Shown here: positions 1 through 6,683 of the stretch, piece by piece
Layout of the letters: each line of letters begins with the position of its first letter
How positions within the stretch are numbered: the stretch's first letter is position 1
The notes under the pieces: model-generated
Database searches by the model: none
Told to the model about the DNA's origin: nothing
Seen by the model: the letters and a program-made list of their open reading frames with translations, nothing else
Position numbers and translations under genes: made by a program
From: Thermoprotei archaeon ex4572_64
GTDB taxonomy: Archaea; Thermoproteota; Thermoprotei; Thermoproteales; Thermocladiaceae
Direction of reading: 5' to 3'
DNA length: 11,085 nucleotides
Assembly: GCA_002254895.1 (NCBI GenBank)
Contig: NJDF01000058.1
Location: 1-11,085, forward strand

Positions 1-334
1 TTTTTGGCCCAATTCCAAAATCATTAATAAATCTTAATATTGAAGCCTCTCTCAATAAGTCACTTCTAGGTGAATCGTATCTCTTAATTTTGCACACATA
101 CACGTCATCACTATTAATTAACTTACACTTAACGACGATACTATTTTGACCTTTACCAAGTATTTTAACGTTATTTAGTATAAGATTTCCTTCAAGAACT
201 ACAAATTCAACACCTAAACTCCATAATTGATGGTTAATTTCGAGTATGTAATCTATTGTGCAGTTGCCAATACATAGTATTTTAGCAAGTATTGGATGGA
301 CTTTGTTCTTTCTTATCTCTATCTTGTGTACCAT
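1..334 (-). CDS. N-terminal part of a COG2112-like predicted Ser/Thr protein kinase
   Basis: This reading frame starts at ATG (complement of 332-334) and stays open for 111 codons to the window edge, so the C-terminus is missing. Residues 60-69 read GKGQNSIVVK, which looks like a glycine-rich nucleotide-binding loop. VYVCKIKRYDSPR at about 78-90 supplies a candidate ATP-binding lysine (K82), and LLREASIL at 93-100 supplies the helix-C glutamate (E96). This order of motifs is what I know from the small crenarchaeal proteins of COG2112 (predicted Ser/Thr kinases). The substrate is unknown and the catalytic loop lies outside the window. A TATA-like box on the minus strand (359-368) sits about 30 bases before the start. 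The gene is divergent from 374-667, with only 39 bases between the starts. The kinase-fold call is fairly secure; the exact family is inferred. Confidence 0.75.
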   Translation of the reverse strand, partial: MVHKIEIRKNKVHPILAKILCIGNCTIDYILEINHQLWSLGVEFVVLEGNLILNNVKILGKGQNSIVVKCKLINSDDVYVCKIKRYDSPRSDLLREASILRFINDFGIGPK

Positions 335-344
335 TTTAGCTAAC

Positions 345-368
345 TTAATAAATTTCCAGTTAAATTTA
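345..368. promoter_or_regulatory. Overlapping divergent TATA-like boxes
   Basis: Plus strand TTAATAAAT (345-353) is centred 25 bases before the GTG at 374. Minus strand TAAATTTAAC (368-359) is centred about 30 bases before the ATG at 334. The two boxes interleave in a 39-base gap, so each promoter lies within the initiation zone of the other. The boxes are seen; their function is inferred from archaeal promoter spacing. Confidence 0.45.
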
Positions 369-373
369 GAAAA

Positions 374-429
374 GTGACGATGAAGAGTAAGAACAGGCCT
401 CTGAGAAGTGACGAGGACTCGGGTTCTGA
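374..429 (+). ncRNA. Possible box C/D guide RNA overlapping the start of the 374-667 gene
   Basis: Elements in order: GTGACGA (374-380, C-like), CTGA (401-404, D'), GAA spacer, GTGACGA (408-414, C'-like, identical to the first), 11 bases, then CTGA (426-429, D). Flanking bases 363-370 and 430-438 can pair over eight positions with one bulge, giving a terminal stem. Both C boxes differ from RTGATGA by one base, the first spacer is 20 bases (longer than the usual 12 or so), and the stretch overlaps a plausible coding sequence. The motifs are visible; an RNA product is inference. Confidence 0.25.
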
Positions 430-667
430 TCTTAAATTCATCTTTAAAATAATTCAGGATCTTGAAAATCCATACTCCATGTACTATTCTAAAGGTTATT
501 TGAATAGTGAAGGAATGACATTGATAAACATACTTTCAAGATATTTGATAAATCGATATCCATGGATTAAGAGTACTATAGTTAAAATTAGAAAGAGGAA
601 AGACTATGAGACCGTCTCTAAATTTTTATATCTTCTTCAAAATTTTCTTAAAAATTCTAAACATTAA
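374..667 (+). CDS. Small conserved-looking hypothetical protein
   Basis: This 97-residue frame can start at GTG 374 or at ATG 380; a TATA-like box 25 bases before 374 would give a leaderless message from GTG. The protein opens with a short polar stretch (RPLRSDEDSGSD, residues 9-20). The remainder is probably helical, with GYLNSEGMTLINIL in the middle and RYLINRYPWIKSTIVKIRKR at about 56-75. There are no cysteines, signal peptide or membrane segments. I do not recognise the family. Being divergent from a kinase-like gene gives no clear function. The first 56 bases are GC-rich for this genome and also match box C/D RNA motifs (see that entry), so part of the N-terminus may not be translated. 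It looks like a real gene because of its composition and frame length, but no function can be given. Confidence 0.6.
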   Translation: MTMKSKNRPLRSDEDSGSDLKFIFKIIQDLENPYSMYYSKGYLNSEGMTLINILSRYLINRYPWIKSTIVKIRKRKDYETVSKFLYLLQNFLKNSKH

Positions 668-762
668 TTCATTCCTCTCAACCCTTCTAGAGATCAGGTA
701 TAGAATTATTAACATTACGCATAGACTTATCAGAAATCTTAACAATCTTAAAATCATAAGTC

Positions 763-772
763 TTATTATAAA
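763..772 (+). promoter_or_regulatory. TATA-like box of the M28 peptidase gene
   Basis: TTATTATAAA is centred 28 bases before the ATG at 796, the spacing of a leaderless archaeal transcript. No Shine-Dalgarno motif lies next to the start. The rest of the 668-795 gap shows nothing I can name. Confidence 0.45.
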
Positions 773-795
773 GGTCTAGTTAAGTAGTTAACTGT

Positions 796-2115
796 ATGAG
801 AAGATTATGTATTGAAATTGCTAGAGAATGTTCAAAAATTCACGACTTCATAGCAGGTCATACTTTTGAGAAGAAATTCATTCAATACATACTTTCCCAA
901 ATTGATTATCCAGAACTAACTTATCACTTAATGCCTCTAGAAGTACTTCATTGGAAAGATAAGTACACAATAATCAATACTAGAGATGAATCGTTCAAAG
1001 CATTAAGTTTACCATTAACTTGTGGAGGATTAGTTAAAGCTAAGTTAACAGATGATTTAAATAATTGTTCAGGTAAGATCTTGATAACACCTTTTCCTGA
1101 AGATCTGGATGATGCAAAGTTCATATATATTAGAGCTTTTAAAAATGGCGCTCTAGGATTAATCTTTACTGATCCTTATCCAGAGACTTTTAGAAGAATT
1201 GTAATTACCTCAAGGGAAGACTATACATGGTCAAGTTCAACACCATTAAGTATACCTGTAATTTCAGTACCTAAAAATTATGGTGAAAAATTGAAAAAAT
1301 ATTACCTAAATGACGAGATAGAAATTCATAGCGATGTAGAGATGAAACTAAGTACTAGTTACAACATTATTGTGAATCTTGAAAATAGAAGTGAAAAAAC
1401 TATCGTAATCTCAGCACATTATGATCATTGGTTATGTGGATTTTCAGATAATTGTTTAGGTGTTGGACTTTCCATAGAGCTTTTTAGAGAAGTCATTAAG
1501 TGGTATAGGAGTGACAAATGTAGAAAGAACATAAAGTTAATACTTTTCACGGCTGAAGAGTTAGGTAGTCCTAAATATTCAACATTATATTGGGCTTATG
1601 GTTCTCAAATGTACGTTAAGTGGTTAGGTAATGAAGTAGAGCATATTGAATATGTTCTTAATCTTGATGTAATTGGTAGGAGACCCATAGTGTACACGAC
1701 AAGTGATGTTAAGATGCAACTTCCAGACATGTTAGATGTAAATATTAGAGAGCTCATACCCTACTTTGATTCTCTAAATTTTGAGATCATGGGAGTACCC
1801 ACCATCACGATTTCAAGTATTGATCATTATTGGGATGTTTATCATTCAAGTAATGATAATGAAAGTAATGTAGAACCTCAACATGTTGAGAAGACTTTAA
1901 GGTTAAGTATGAACATTTTAAGACACATCATGACATCAACTTTCAATACTGAAATATATTTAAAATATGCTAGGAATGAGCTTGAAAAAATAGGCATAGG
2001 TCTGAGCTTAGAGGGAACTTTAAGTAATTATATGAGAATGAGAAGATTGTTAAGTATGTACTTGGTTGAGTATTTCATGAATGAAGTCTCACTAACTTTA
2101 ATAGCAGAACCATAA
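796..2115 (+). CDS. M28-family zinc metallopeptidase (aminopeptidase-like)
   Basis: The 439-residue protein carries the full set of M28 metal ligands and catalytic residues: AHYDHW (H208, D210), a second metal aspartate in SDN (D218), FTAEELG (E254/E255), NLDVIG (D291) and DVYHSSND (H350). Residues about 85-185 between the N-terminal segment and the catalytic core (GALGLIFTDPYP, then STPLSIPVISVP) resemble a PA-type insert, common in this clan. It should remove N-terminal amino acids from peptides using two zinc ions; the true substrate is not known. No signal peptide or membrane segment is seen, so it probably acts in the cytoplasm. The start at ATG 796 fits the TATA-like box 28 bases upstream. 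The last 88 bases overlap the 3' end of the truncated coaD on the other strand, and the final residues may derive from antisense coaD sequence, so the C-terminus may not be ancestral. Confidence 0.85.
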   Translation: MRRLCIEIARECSKIHDFIAGHTFEKKFIQYILSQIDYPELTYHLMPLEVLHWKDKYTIINTRDESFKALSLPLTCGGLVKAKLTDDLNNCSGKILITPFPEDLDDAKFIYIRAFKNGALGLIFTDPYPETFRRIVITSREDYTWSSSTPLSIPVISVPKNYGEKLKKYYLNDEIEIHSDVEMKLSTSYNIIVNLENRSEKTIVISAHYDHWLCGFSDNCLGVGLSIELFREVIKWYRSDKCRKNIKLILFTAEELGSPKYSTLYWAYGSQMYVKWLGNEVEHIEYVLNLDVIGRRPIVYTTSDVKMQLPDMLDVNIRELIPYFDSLNFEIMGVPTITISSIDHYWDVYHSSNDNESNVEPQHVEKTLRLSMNILRHIMTSTFNTEIYLKYARNELEKIGIGLSLEGTLSNYMRMRRLLSMYLVEYFMNEVSLTLIAEP

Positions 2116-2369
2116 GGATTGTTTAGAATTTCTATACTGTATTTAGCTTCACTATCTATTTGATGAATTATAGATTTAAGATTAAGGGTGCGTACTCTTA
2201 ATGGCTTTACTTTATAGTTCTTATACTTAGAGGCAAAGTCGTCGCTTGTAATTCCAAAGATAACCTCATCACCAAGGCTCAATGCTGTACTTATTAACTT
2301 AATGTGACCTGAATGTATTATCTCGAAAGTACCTCCTACACCTACCTTCCTAAATTTTCTATTACTCAC
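2028..2369 (-). pseudogene. coaD: Truncated archaeal phosphopantetheine adenylyltransferase
   Basis: From GTG (complement of 2367-2369, with GGTGA just upstream) the frame gives VGVGGTFEIIHSGHIKLI, the start of a cytidylyltransferase-fold enzyme with HSGH (residues 19-22) matching the nucleotide-binding HxGH. GITSDDFASK follows, as in the archaeal COG1019 enzymes that make dephospho-CoA from phosphopantetheine and ATP. Family members run to about 150-160 residues; this frame stops at 113. Similarity fades near residue 90, after NNPYGSAI. The usual VVSEET-like region is hardly recognisable, and the C-terminal SSTxIR-type motif that contacts the triphosphate is absent in all frames. The 3' end lies inside the M28 gene on the opposite strand, suggesting a deletion that joined the two tails. 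It is probably inactive. An active copy elsewhere would be expected if the cell makes CoA. Confidence 0.75.
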
Positions 2370-2409
2370 AGCTTCACCCTATACTTTGGACTTATAGTTT
2401 CTAAACTTA

Positions 2410-2420
2410 ACTTTAAAAAT
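2410..2420 (-). promoter_or_regulatory. TATA-like box between the Get3 and coaD genes
   Basis: On the minus strand the sequence reads ATTTTTAAAG, about 45 bases before the coaD GTG at 2369, leaving room for a short leader with its GGTGA site. On the plus strand the same bases could serve the candidate RNA at 2443-2492. The direction is unresolved. Confidence 0.3.
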
Positions 2421-2442
2421 ATTAACTTGAGTCTTACTGTAG

Positions 2443-2492
2443 ATGATGTGGGGTTGATGTAATGATTGATGATTGGGGAAGAGACGAGCTGA
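2443..2492 (+). ncRNA. Weak box C/D RNA candidate
   Basis: AUGAUGU (2443-2449, one mismatch to the C box), AUGA (2462-2465, weak D'), UUGAUGA (2466-2472, C') and CUGA (2489-2492, D) occur in order, and an AT box lies about 25 bases upstream. The first spacer is 12 bases, as in archaeal guides. The second is 16, and D' abuts C' without the usual gap. It lies just past the stop codon of the Get3-like gene, a common location for such RNAs. No target was identified. Confidence 0.2.
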
Positions 2493-3677
2493 CTATCTCG
2501 TGAAGTATATTATGAGTTTACCTCTCTCAAATTCTGCTCTTACTGGCGTTGCCGTTCTAAGCATAACGGGGAGTGGTAGTATCTTCTCAATAAGACCAAT
2601 ACTTGATCTTAATGTAATTATTAACTCATCACCCTGCTTAATAATGTCTAGACAGTCTGTAATATCGCTTGGAAGTGAAAATTCAACAACGTACTCAGCA
2701 CCTAAACGTTTAATATTCATGACTTTACCTGTGTAGAACACTTTTGCAGGATCCTCATCACCGTAGATGATGTTACCTGCAAGTCTTAGTTTCTCAATTC
2801 CTCTAAGTTCTTCATTGAAGAGAGGTAGTACCTTTATAGGTATGGGGTGTATACTGCTTTCAAGTTGTTTGAGATATGTTTCTTGATTTTTAATCCAAGT
2901 ATCTAGTAATTCTGTACTTTTCTCTCTGGGTATGTACTTGTTGAGAACTGCTAAGTCAACATTTAATCCGAAAGTTTGTGCATAACCTACACTTCTAATA
3001 GCAACATCTATACTTGAGGCATCTGGATTTGCAATGACTCTAACACTCGTCACTTCAGGTTTCTCAATTATTTGAGAAAGTTTCTCAAGAACGTTAAAGA
3101 AACCTTCCTCTTCACTAATCATTCTATTAAAGTACTCGCCACAACCTACAAATAGTGATAAGAATTTACTTGCAGTTTTCGTAATAGTAAAACTAGCTCT
3201 TATTAATCTCTTATGGACTGAACTAACAATTCTAGGTAGATATAGTAACCTTAATGCTTCACCTGAAGGTACTGTGTCGAGAATTACTACATCATAATTT
3301 GGATTTTCGTAAAGTTCTAAAGCTTTTAAGAGACCCATAGATTCTGTGACTGAGGGAAGCATAGCAAGCTCGTATGCTAAAGCTTCATCAACACCTCTAC
3401 TTCTGAACCAGTTAAGCATGTATTCTGAAAGTGCTTTAAACTTTCTCATAACTTCAAGAACAGGATCTATGCAGATTAAATCAAAATTTCTACATACATT
3501 TAGCACATCATCACTCTTTGACTTAACTTCAATATAGTTCAGAACTGTATGTGCAGGATCACTACTGACAAGTACCACCTTATAGTCATGTTCTAGAAGT
3601 TTTAAAGCTGTAGCTAACGATATAACACTCTTACCAACTCCACCTTTACCTGTCACTATTATGATTCTTCTACTCAC
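2493..3677 (-). CDS. Get3/ArsA-type ATPase with C-terminal HSP20-like domain
   Basis: A 394-residue protein of the anion-pump/tail-anchor ATPase family. The deviant Walker A is GKGGVGKS at 10-17, switch I is DPAHT at 40-44, and the switch II region LDTVPSGEALRLL at 133-145 matches the family's DTAPTGHTLRLL. Residues about 325-394 are beta-rich (VVEFSLPSD, GDELIITL, RGKLIIYF) and resemble the alpha-crystallin/HSP20-like domain seen at the end of many archaeal and bacterial ArsA-like proteins. Eukaryotic Get3 inserts tail-anchored membrane proteins; bacterial ArsA drives arsenite export. No ArsB or arsenic genes are nearby and the cysteine clusters of ArsA are missing, so a protein-targeting or chaperone role is likelier, by inference. 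GTG start; a TATA-like TTTTTAAG lies about 27 bases upstream within the 34-base gap after pcna, so it may be transcribed alone or with pcna. Confidence 0.85.
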   Translation of the reverse strand: MSRRIIIVTGKGGVGKSVISLATALKLLEHDYKVVLVSSDPAHTVLNYIEVKSKSDDVLNVCRNFDLICIDPVLEVMRKFKALSEYMLNWFRSRGVDEALAYELAMLPSVTESMGLLKALELYENPNYDVVILDTVPSGEALRLLYLPRIVSSVHKRLIRASFTITKTASKFLSLFVGCGEYFNRMISEEEGFFNVLEKLSQIIEKPEVTSVRVIANPDASSIDVAIRSVGYAQTFGLNVDLAVLNKYIPREKSTELLDTWIKNQETYLKQLESSIHPIPIKVLPLFNEELRGIEKLRLAGNIIYGDEDPAKVFYTGKVMNIKRLGAEYVVEFSLPSDITDCLDIIKQGDELIITLRSSIGLIEKILPLPVMLRTATPVRAEFERGKLIIYFTR

Positions 3678-3711
3678 CTATAATTACGAAGAAACTCTTC
3701 CTTAAAAACTT

Positions 3712-4608
3712 TTAAACTACTCTTGGTGCTAACATGAATAGCACTTTACCTATGGAGAACTCGTAGGTTAGTCTTAATGGTTTATTACTTGAAAATTCAA
3801 TAGTTACTGTCTCACTAATCTGCTTCATAGGTCTTGTAAAGTCTAATATCATTTCACTTGCATACGTTGCTTCGCATGCCTCATCAACATCAAATTCATA
3901 AAAGACCTCATCATCTCTGGAGTACTCTGCTTCAAGCATTCTTCCACCCTCACCTACTGCACGAATTGTTAGAGAATCTGGCTTCGCTATGAGTGATATT
4001 GAATCTGAAATCTCGTCAGCAGCTGCTACTAAGTCTGTAAAGGTGTCTATGTTCATCTTAATTCTTACAGGATATGTTAAGCTTGGTTCTGGAATTTCCT
4101 CTTCAGCGATACTTATTATGGGAAAGCCGAACTTTCTATAAATACCGCCTTCTCTACCTTTCTTACTATATATGGTTATGTAGAATCTATTTTTCACTCC
4201 GTCAATTATGAACTCTACCTTCTCTCTAGCCTTCATCCTTTTAGCAACATTCTTTATTAGGTCAAAGATTAAGCCAACTTTAACTTCATGTGGTACTTGA
4301 AATTCTTCAAGATTCGTACTTGGTATTTCTAGAACTATGAGAGAAACTTTTGAAGGGTCTATTGACTTTAATTTTAAGCCTTCAGGTGAAATTACTAAGT
4401 TAGCTTCATGAAGTAGCGATGCTAGTGCTGTGAATACGTATCTAACATCTTTACCTTTTGGAAACATTAATTTGAAGATCTTTTCCTCAACTTCTTCAGT
4501 AACTGTTTCTGAAATTTCTTCAATGATCTCTTCCTGTTTTTCTATACCTTCAGTTTCTTCAAATTTCTCCTCGATCTCATTCCTAGTTTCCTCCTTAAAC
4601 TCAGACAT
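3712..4608 (-). CDS. pcn: DNA polymerase sliding clamp (PCNA) with acidic N-terminal extension
   Basis: Residues about 44-298 form a standard archaeal clamp: FPKGKDVRYVFTALASLLHEA, SPEGLKLKSIDPSKVSLIVLEI, then EEFQVPHEVKVGLIFDLIKNVAKR and the C-terminal LTYEFSIGKVLFMLAPRVV. PCNA forms a ring that tethers polymerase, FEN1, ligase and other partners to DNA through PIP boxes. Family members are about 245-250 residues; this one has about 43 extra at the N-terminus, rich in glutamate (EEKFEETEGIEKQEEIIEE), probably helical and strongly negative. The extension seems to be translated: the TATA-like TTTAAATATT lies 22 bases before this ATG, and the only other ATG (residue 48) would remove the first beta strand. 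Crenarchaea often carry several PCNA paralogues that form heterotrimers; this may be one subunit. Confidence 0.93.
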   Translation of the reverse strand: MSEFKEETRNEIEEKFEETEGIEKQEEIIEEISETVTEEVEEKIFKLMFPKGKDVRYVFTALASLLHEANLVISPEGLKLKSIDPSKVSLIVLEIPSTNLEEFQVPHEVKVGLIFDLIKNVAKRMKAREKVEFIIDGVKNRFYITIYSKKGREGGIYRKFGFPIISIAEEEIPEPSLTYPVRIKMNIDTFTDLVAAADEISDSISLIAKPDSLTIRAVGEGGRMLEAEYSRDDEVFYEFDVDEACEATYASEMILDFTRPMKQISETVTIEFSSNKPLRLTYEFSIGKVLFMLAPRVV

Positions 4609-4629
4609 GATTTACTAAATACTTCCAAC

Positions 4630-4690
4630 AATATTTAAATCGTACTTCAAAACAATACCTAATATTTATGGAGATAATTGTTTAAATATT
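4630..4690. promoter_or_regulatory. Outward-facing identical TATA boxes between pcna and the phosphoesterase gene
   Basis: TTTAAATATT occurs on the minus strand at 4639-4630, 22 bases before the pcna ATG, and on the plus strand at 4681-4690, 20 bases before the GTG at 4711. The ten bases are identical. Spacing fits two divergent leaderless promoters. The preserved upstream element suggests the broken phosphoesterase was once expressed. Confidence 0.55.
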
Positions 4691-4710
4691 TCACAGCATA
4701 TTGAAGATTT

Positions 4711-5191
4711 GTGAAGATAATACATGTAACAGATATTCACAGTTATACAGGTAAGTTAGAACTACTTAAAGGAGTTAATAGTGATTTAATAATCATTTCA
4801 GGAGATTTCGTTGAATGTGGTGAAGATTTAGATAGGTATCTAAGAGTACTTGAGAAGTTTAGGAAATTGAATGTGAGGGTGCTCTATGTTCCTGGAAATT
4901 GTGATCCAAGAGAAGCACTAGATATTCCTAGTGAGGAGAATACTATAAATCTCCATGGAAGTTACTTCAAGTATGATAAATACATATTTATCGGTCTTGG
5001 AGGTTCAGTGTTCACACCATTCAACACACCTTTAGAGTTTTCTGAAGATGAGTTAGAGAATATACTGGAAGGAACTTTAAGTAAAGTTTTAAGAAGTGAG
5101 AAGATAAGTATCAGGACCCTTACGTTATGGAAATTATGCAATTATTGATGTTAATGAAAGTAATGTGAAGATTGAGATAAGAAAACTTTAG
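4711..5191 (+). pseudogene. Calcineurin-like phosphoesterase with internal deletion and frameshift
   Basis: From GTG 4711 the frame shows the first three metallophosphoesterase motifs: DIH (D8, H10), SGDFVE (D32) and PGNCD (N63, D65). It then runs through GLGGSVFTPFNTPLEF and stops at 5148 after 145 residues. The later histidine motif and the closing GHxH motif, both needed for the two-metal site, are absent. The next frame, from 5114 to the TAG at 5189-5191, reads GPLRYGNYAIIDV then NESNVKIEIRKL, which is the usual family ending ([N]PGPL...YAII). So the two ends survive and the middle, roughly 60-70 residues by comparison with typical lengths, is gone, with a +1 frame change at about 5108-5114. 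The gene is almost certainly inactive. It ends within the stop region of moaB on the other strand. Confidence 0.8.
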
Positions 5192-5709
5192 CGATAAATC
5201 TCTGAAAGTACATGTTTAAGTGTAGGTTCTATTATTCTTTCAACGCCAATCTTAACGGCATTCAAACTTCCAGGCAATGCGAAAATTATAGCTCTTCTAT
5301 AAACTACCGCACATGCTCTTGAAAGTATCGTGTGAGGGCCAAGTTCTTCCTCACTATATCTTCTAAAAAGTTCTCCAAATCCTTCAACAATCTTCTCACT
5401 AAGTTCTAAAACAGCATCTACTGTCTTATCTTTCTTAGAAATTCCTGTACCACCTATAGTGATTACGGTATTCACATTCAACCTCCTTATTAGGTACTTA
5501 ATTGTTGATTTGATAATACTCTTAGAGTTTGGTATAATTATGGGGTAGTAGATTTTGAAGTTCTTCTCCTTGAAATACCTATACACGTACTCGCCACTTT
5601 CACCAACATCGTAAACACTTTCTTTCAAAATTTTGATGAATCTAGAATCACTAACAATAATGACCTCAATTATAGGTTCAATTTCTAGAATTTCATGTCG
5701 AGTTCTCAT
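5188..5709 (-). CDS. moaB: MoaB/MogA-family molybdopterin adenylyltransferase
   Basis: The 173-residue protein has the MoCF-binding fold markers: VSDSR at 19-23, ITIGGTGISKKD at 83-94 (GGTG binds molybdopterin), EGFGELFR at 109-116, and SRACAVVYRRAIIFALPGSLNAVK at 130-153, with the LPGS loop. Enzymes of this family adenylate molybdopterin before metal insertion; in thermophilic archaea the metal is often tungsten. Length is normal (about 165-180) and no key motif is lost. It starts at ATG 5709, 26 bases from a TATA-like element shared with the divergent gene at 5763. Its stop codon overlaps the end of the broken phosphoesterase gene on the plus strand. No other cofactor genes are in view, so it is transcribed alone. 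Confidence 0.9.
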   Translation of the reverse strand: MRTRHEILEIEPIIEVIIVSDSRFIKILKESVYDVGESGEYVYRYFKEKNFKIYYPIIIPNSKSIIKSTIKYLIRRLNVNTVITIGGTGISKKDKTVDAVLELSEKIVEGFGELFRRYSEEELGPHTILSRACAVVYRRAIIFALPGSLNAVKIGVERIIEPTLKHVLSEIYR

Positions 5710-5723
5710 TATGAGTTTTAGTG

Positions 5724-5744
5724 AGAGTTTATTTTTAAAACTCT
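5724..5744. promoter_or_regulatory. Symmetric bidirectional promoter of moaB and the 5763 gene
   Basis: Two 7-base arms, AGAGTTT (5724-5730) and AAACTCT (5738-5744), flank the AT core ATTTTTA. The core reads as a TATA box on both strands. The two start codons (5709 and 5763) lie about equally far away on either side, with midpoint 5736, so a single TBP site could fire either way. The symmetric arms could also bind a regulator. Bases and distances are seen; use in both directions is inferred. Confidence 0.5.
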
Positions 5745-5762
5745 GAAAAAGACTTAGTAATC

Positions 5763-6074
5763 ATGAGTAGTGATGTTGAGGAGTTAAAGATGGAGTTAGA
5801 GAAGGTATTAACTAAAGTCTTTATGCTCAGTTTTGAAAAGCCAGAGAAATTTGTTCAAACTATTCTTGAATTTCTCAGTAGAGTTTTACCTATACCTCCA
5901 ATACCTACCTCAGCCTTATCTATGATTAAAATTAAATCTAGTGAAGAATTAGCTAAAATTTTTGCAAATCTCATCATAATATCTATAAGACCGGAAGAGT
6001 TAGTTAAGATCATTGAAGATTTAAGAGGTAGTGCTGAGAAGATCATGAGCATTACTTCAAGAATGAGAAAGTAA
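5763..6074 (+). CDS. Small helical hypothetical protein upstream of rps11
   Basis: A 103-residue protein starting at ATG 5763, 27 bases after a TATA-like core. It is predicted to be nearly all helix. An acidic amphipathic start ([17 protein letters not shown], residues 4-20) is followed by [20 protein letters not shown], and then [20 protein letters not shown] and a basic end (SRMRK). The PIPPIPTS stretch around 43-50 probably breaks two helical bundles. There are no cysteines, no signal peptide and no recognised motif; I do not know the family. It lies 32 bases before the preferred start of uS11 on the same strand, so the two are probably co-transcribed, which hints at a role connected with translation but does not prove one. 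Confidence 0.65.
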   Translation: MSSDVEELKMELEKVLTKVFMLSFEKPEKFVQTILEFLSRVLPIPPIPTSALSMIKIKSSEELAKIFANLIIISIRPEELVKIIEDLRGSAEKIMSITSRMRK

Positions 6075-6106
6075 GCTTTTTGAGTAAGTTCTTCACCGCA
6101 TTTTCA

Positions 6107-6577
6107 ATGAGTGAAAATAGTGAAGTTAAGGTTGAGGAGAAAGTAGAAACTAGACCTGAAATTAAGCCAGTTCAGACAACCTTTCTTGGTAAAAAGTTAA
6201 GATGGGGTGTTGCATACATATACTCAAGCTACAACAACACCATAATAATCATTACAGACTTAACAGGTTCAGAAACAGTTGCAAGAGTAAGCGGTGGACA
6301 AGTAGTTAAGGCAGACCGAGACAAACCAAGCCCCTACGCGGCCATGATGGCAGCATACAAAGCAGCACAACTAGCCATGGCAAGAGGAATAAACGCCATA
6401 CACATAAAGGTAAGAGCACCAGGAGGATACGGACCAAAAACACCAGGACCAGGAGCAGCAGCAGCCATAAGAGCACTAGCAAGAGCAGGACTAATAATAG
6501 GAAGAATCGAAGACGTAACACCAATACCCCACAACACCATTAGGCCCCCGGGCGGAAGGAGGGGTCGCAGAGTGTAA
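6107..6577 (+). CDS. rps11: Small ribosomal subunit protein uS11
   Basis: From about residue 25 ([20 protein letters not shown]) to the end ([19 protein letters not shown]) this is archaeal uS11, with the DLTG, the long Gly/Ala-rich [20 protein letters not shown] segment and the basic tail that binds 16S rRNA in the platform. The ATG at 6107 gives 156 residues; a TTG at 6080 would add nine. Typical archaeal uS11 has about 130-140 residues, so there is an acidic N-terminal extension ([13 protein letters not shown]). In most archaea the gene sits with uS13, uS4 and rpoD; here it follows a hypothetical gene and precedes non-coding DNA. Composition changes within the gene: from about 6300 the coding strand is strikingly T-poor with A-ending codons, and the last 35 bases are GC-rich. 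Confidence 0.95.
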   Translation: MSENSEVKVEEKVETRPEIKPVQTTFLGKKLRWGVAYIYSSYNNTIIIITDLTGSETVARVSGGQVVKADRDKPSPYAAMMAAYKAAQLAMARGINAIHIKVRAPGGYGPKTPGPGAAAAIRALARAGLIIGRIEDVTPIPHNTIRPPGGRRGRRV

Positions 6578-6683
6578 TACGTAATACATATGAAAATATT
6601 ACCATCTTTGTGACATTCATCACTATACCATACTGCCTTAACATGAGGTCTTTATATTATGTATACATTTGCTCAAATACCAC

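Noticed and set aside
2473..2736. Plus-strand 87-codon frame over the end of the Get3-like gene
   Set aside because: It is antisense to the HSP20-like domain, whose coding frame is clearly real.
6306..6540. Long open frames on the minus strand opposite rps11
   Set aside because: They are low-complexity shadows created by the T-poor coding strand of uS11 and show no domain or start signal.
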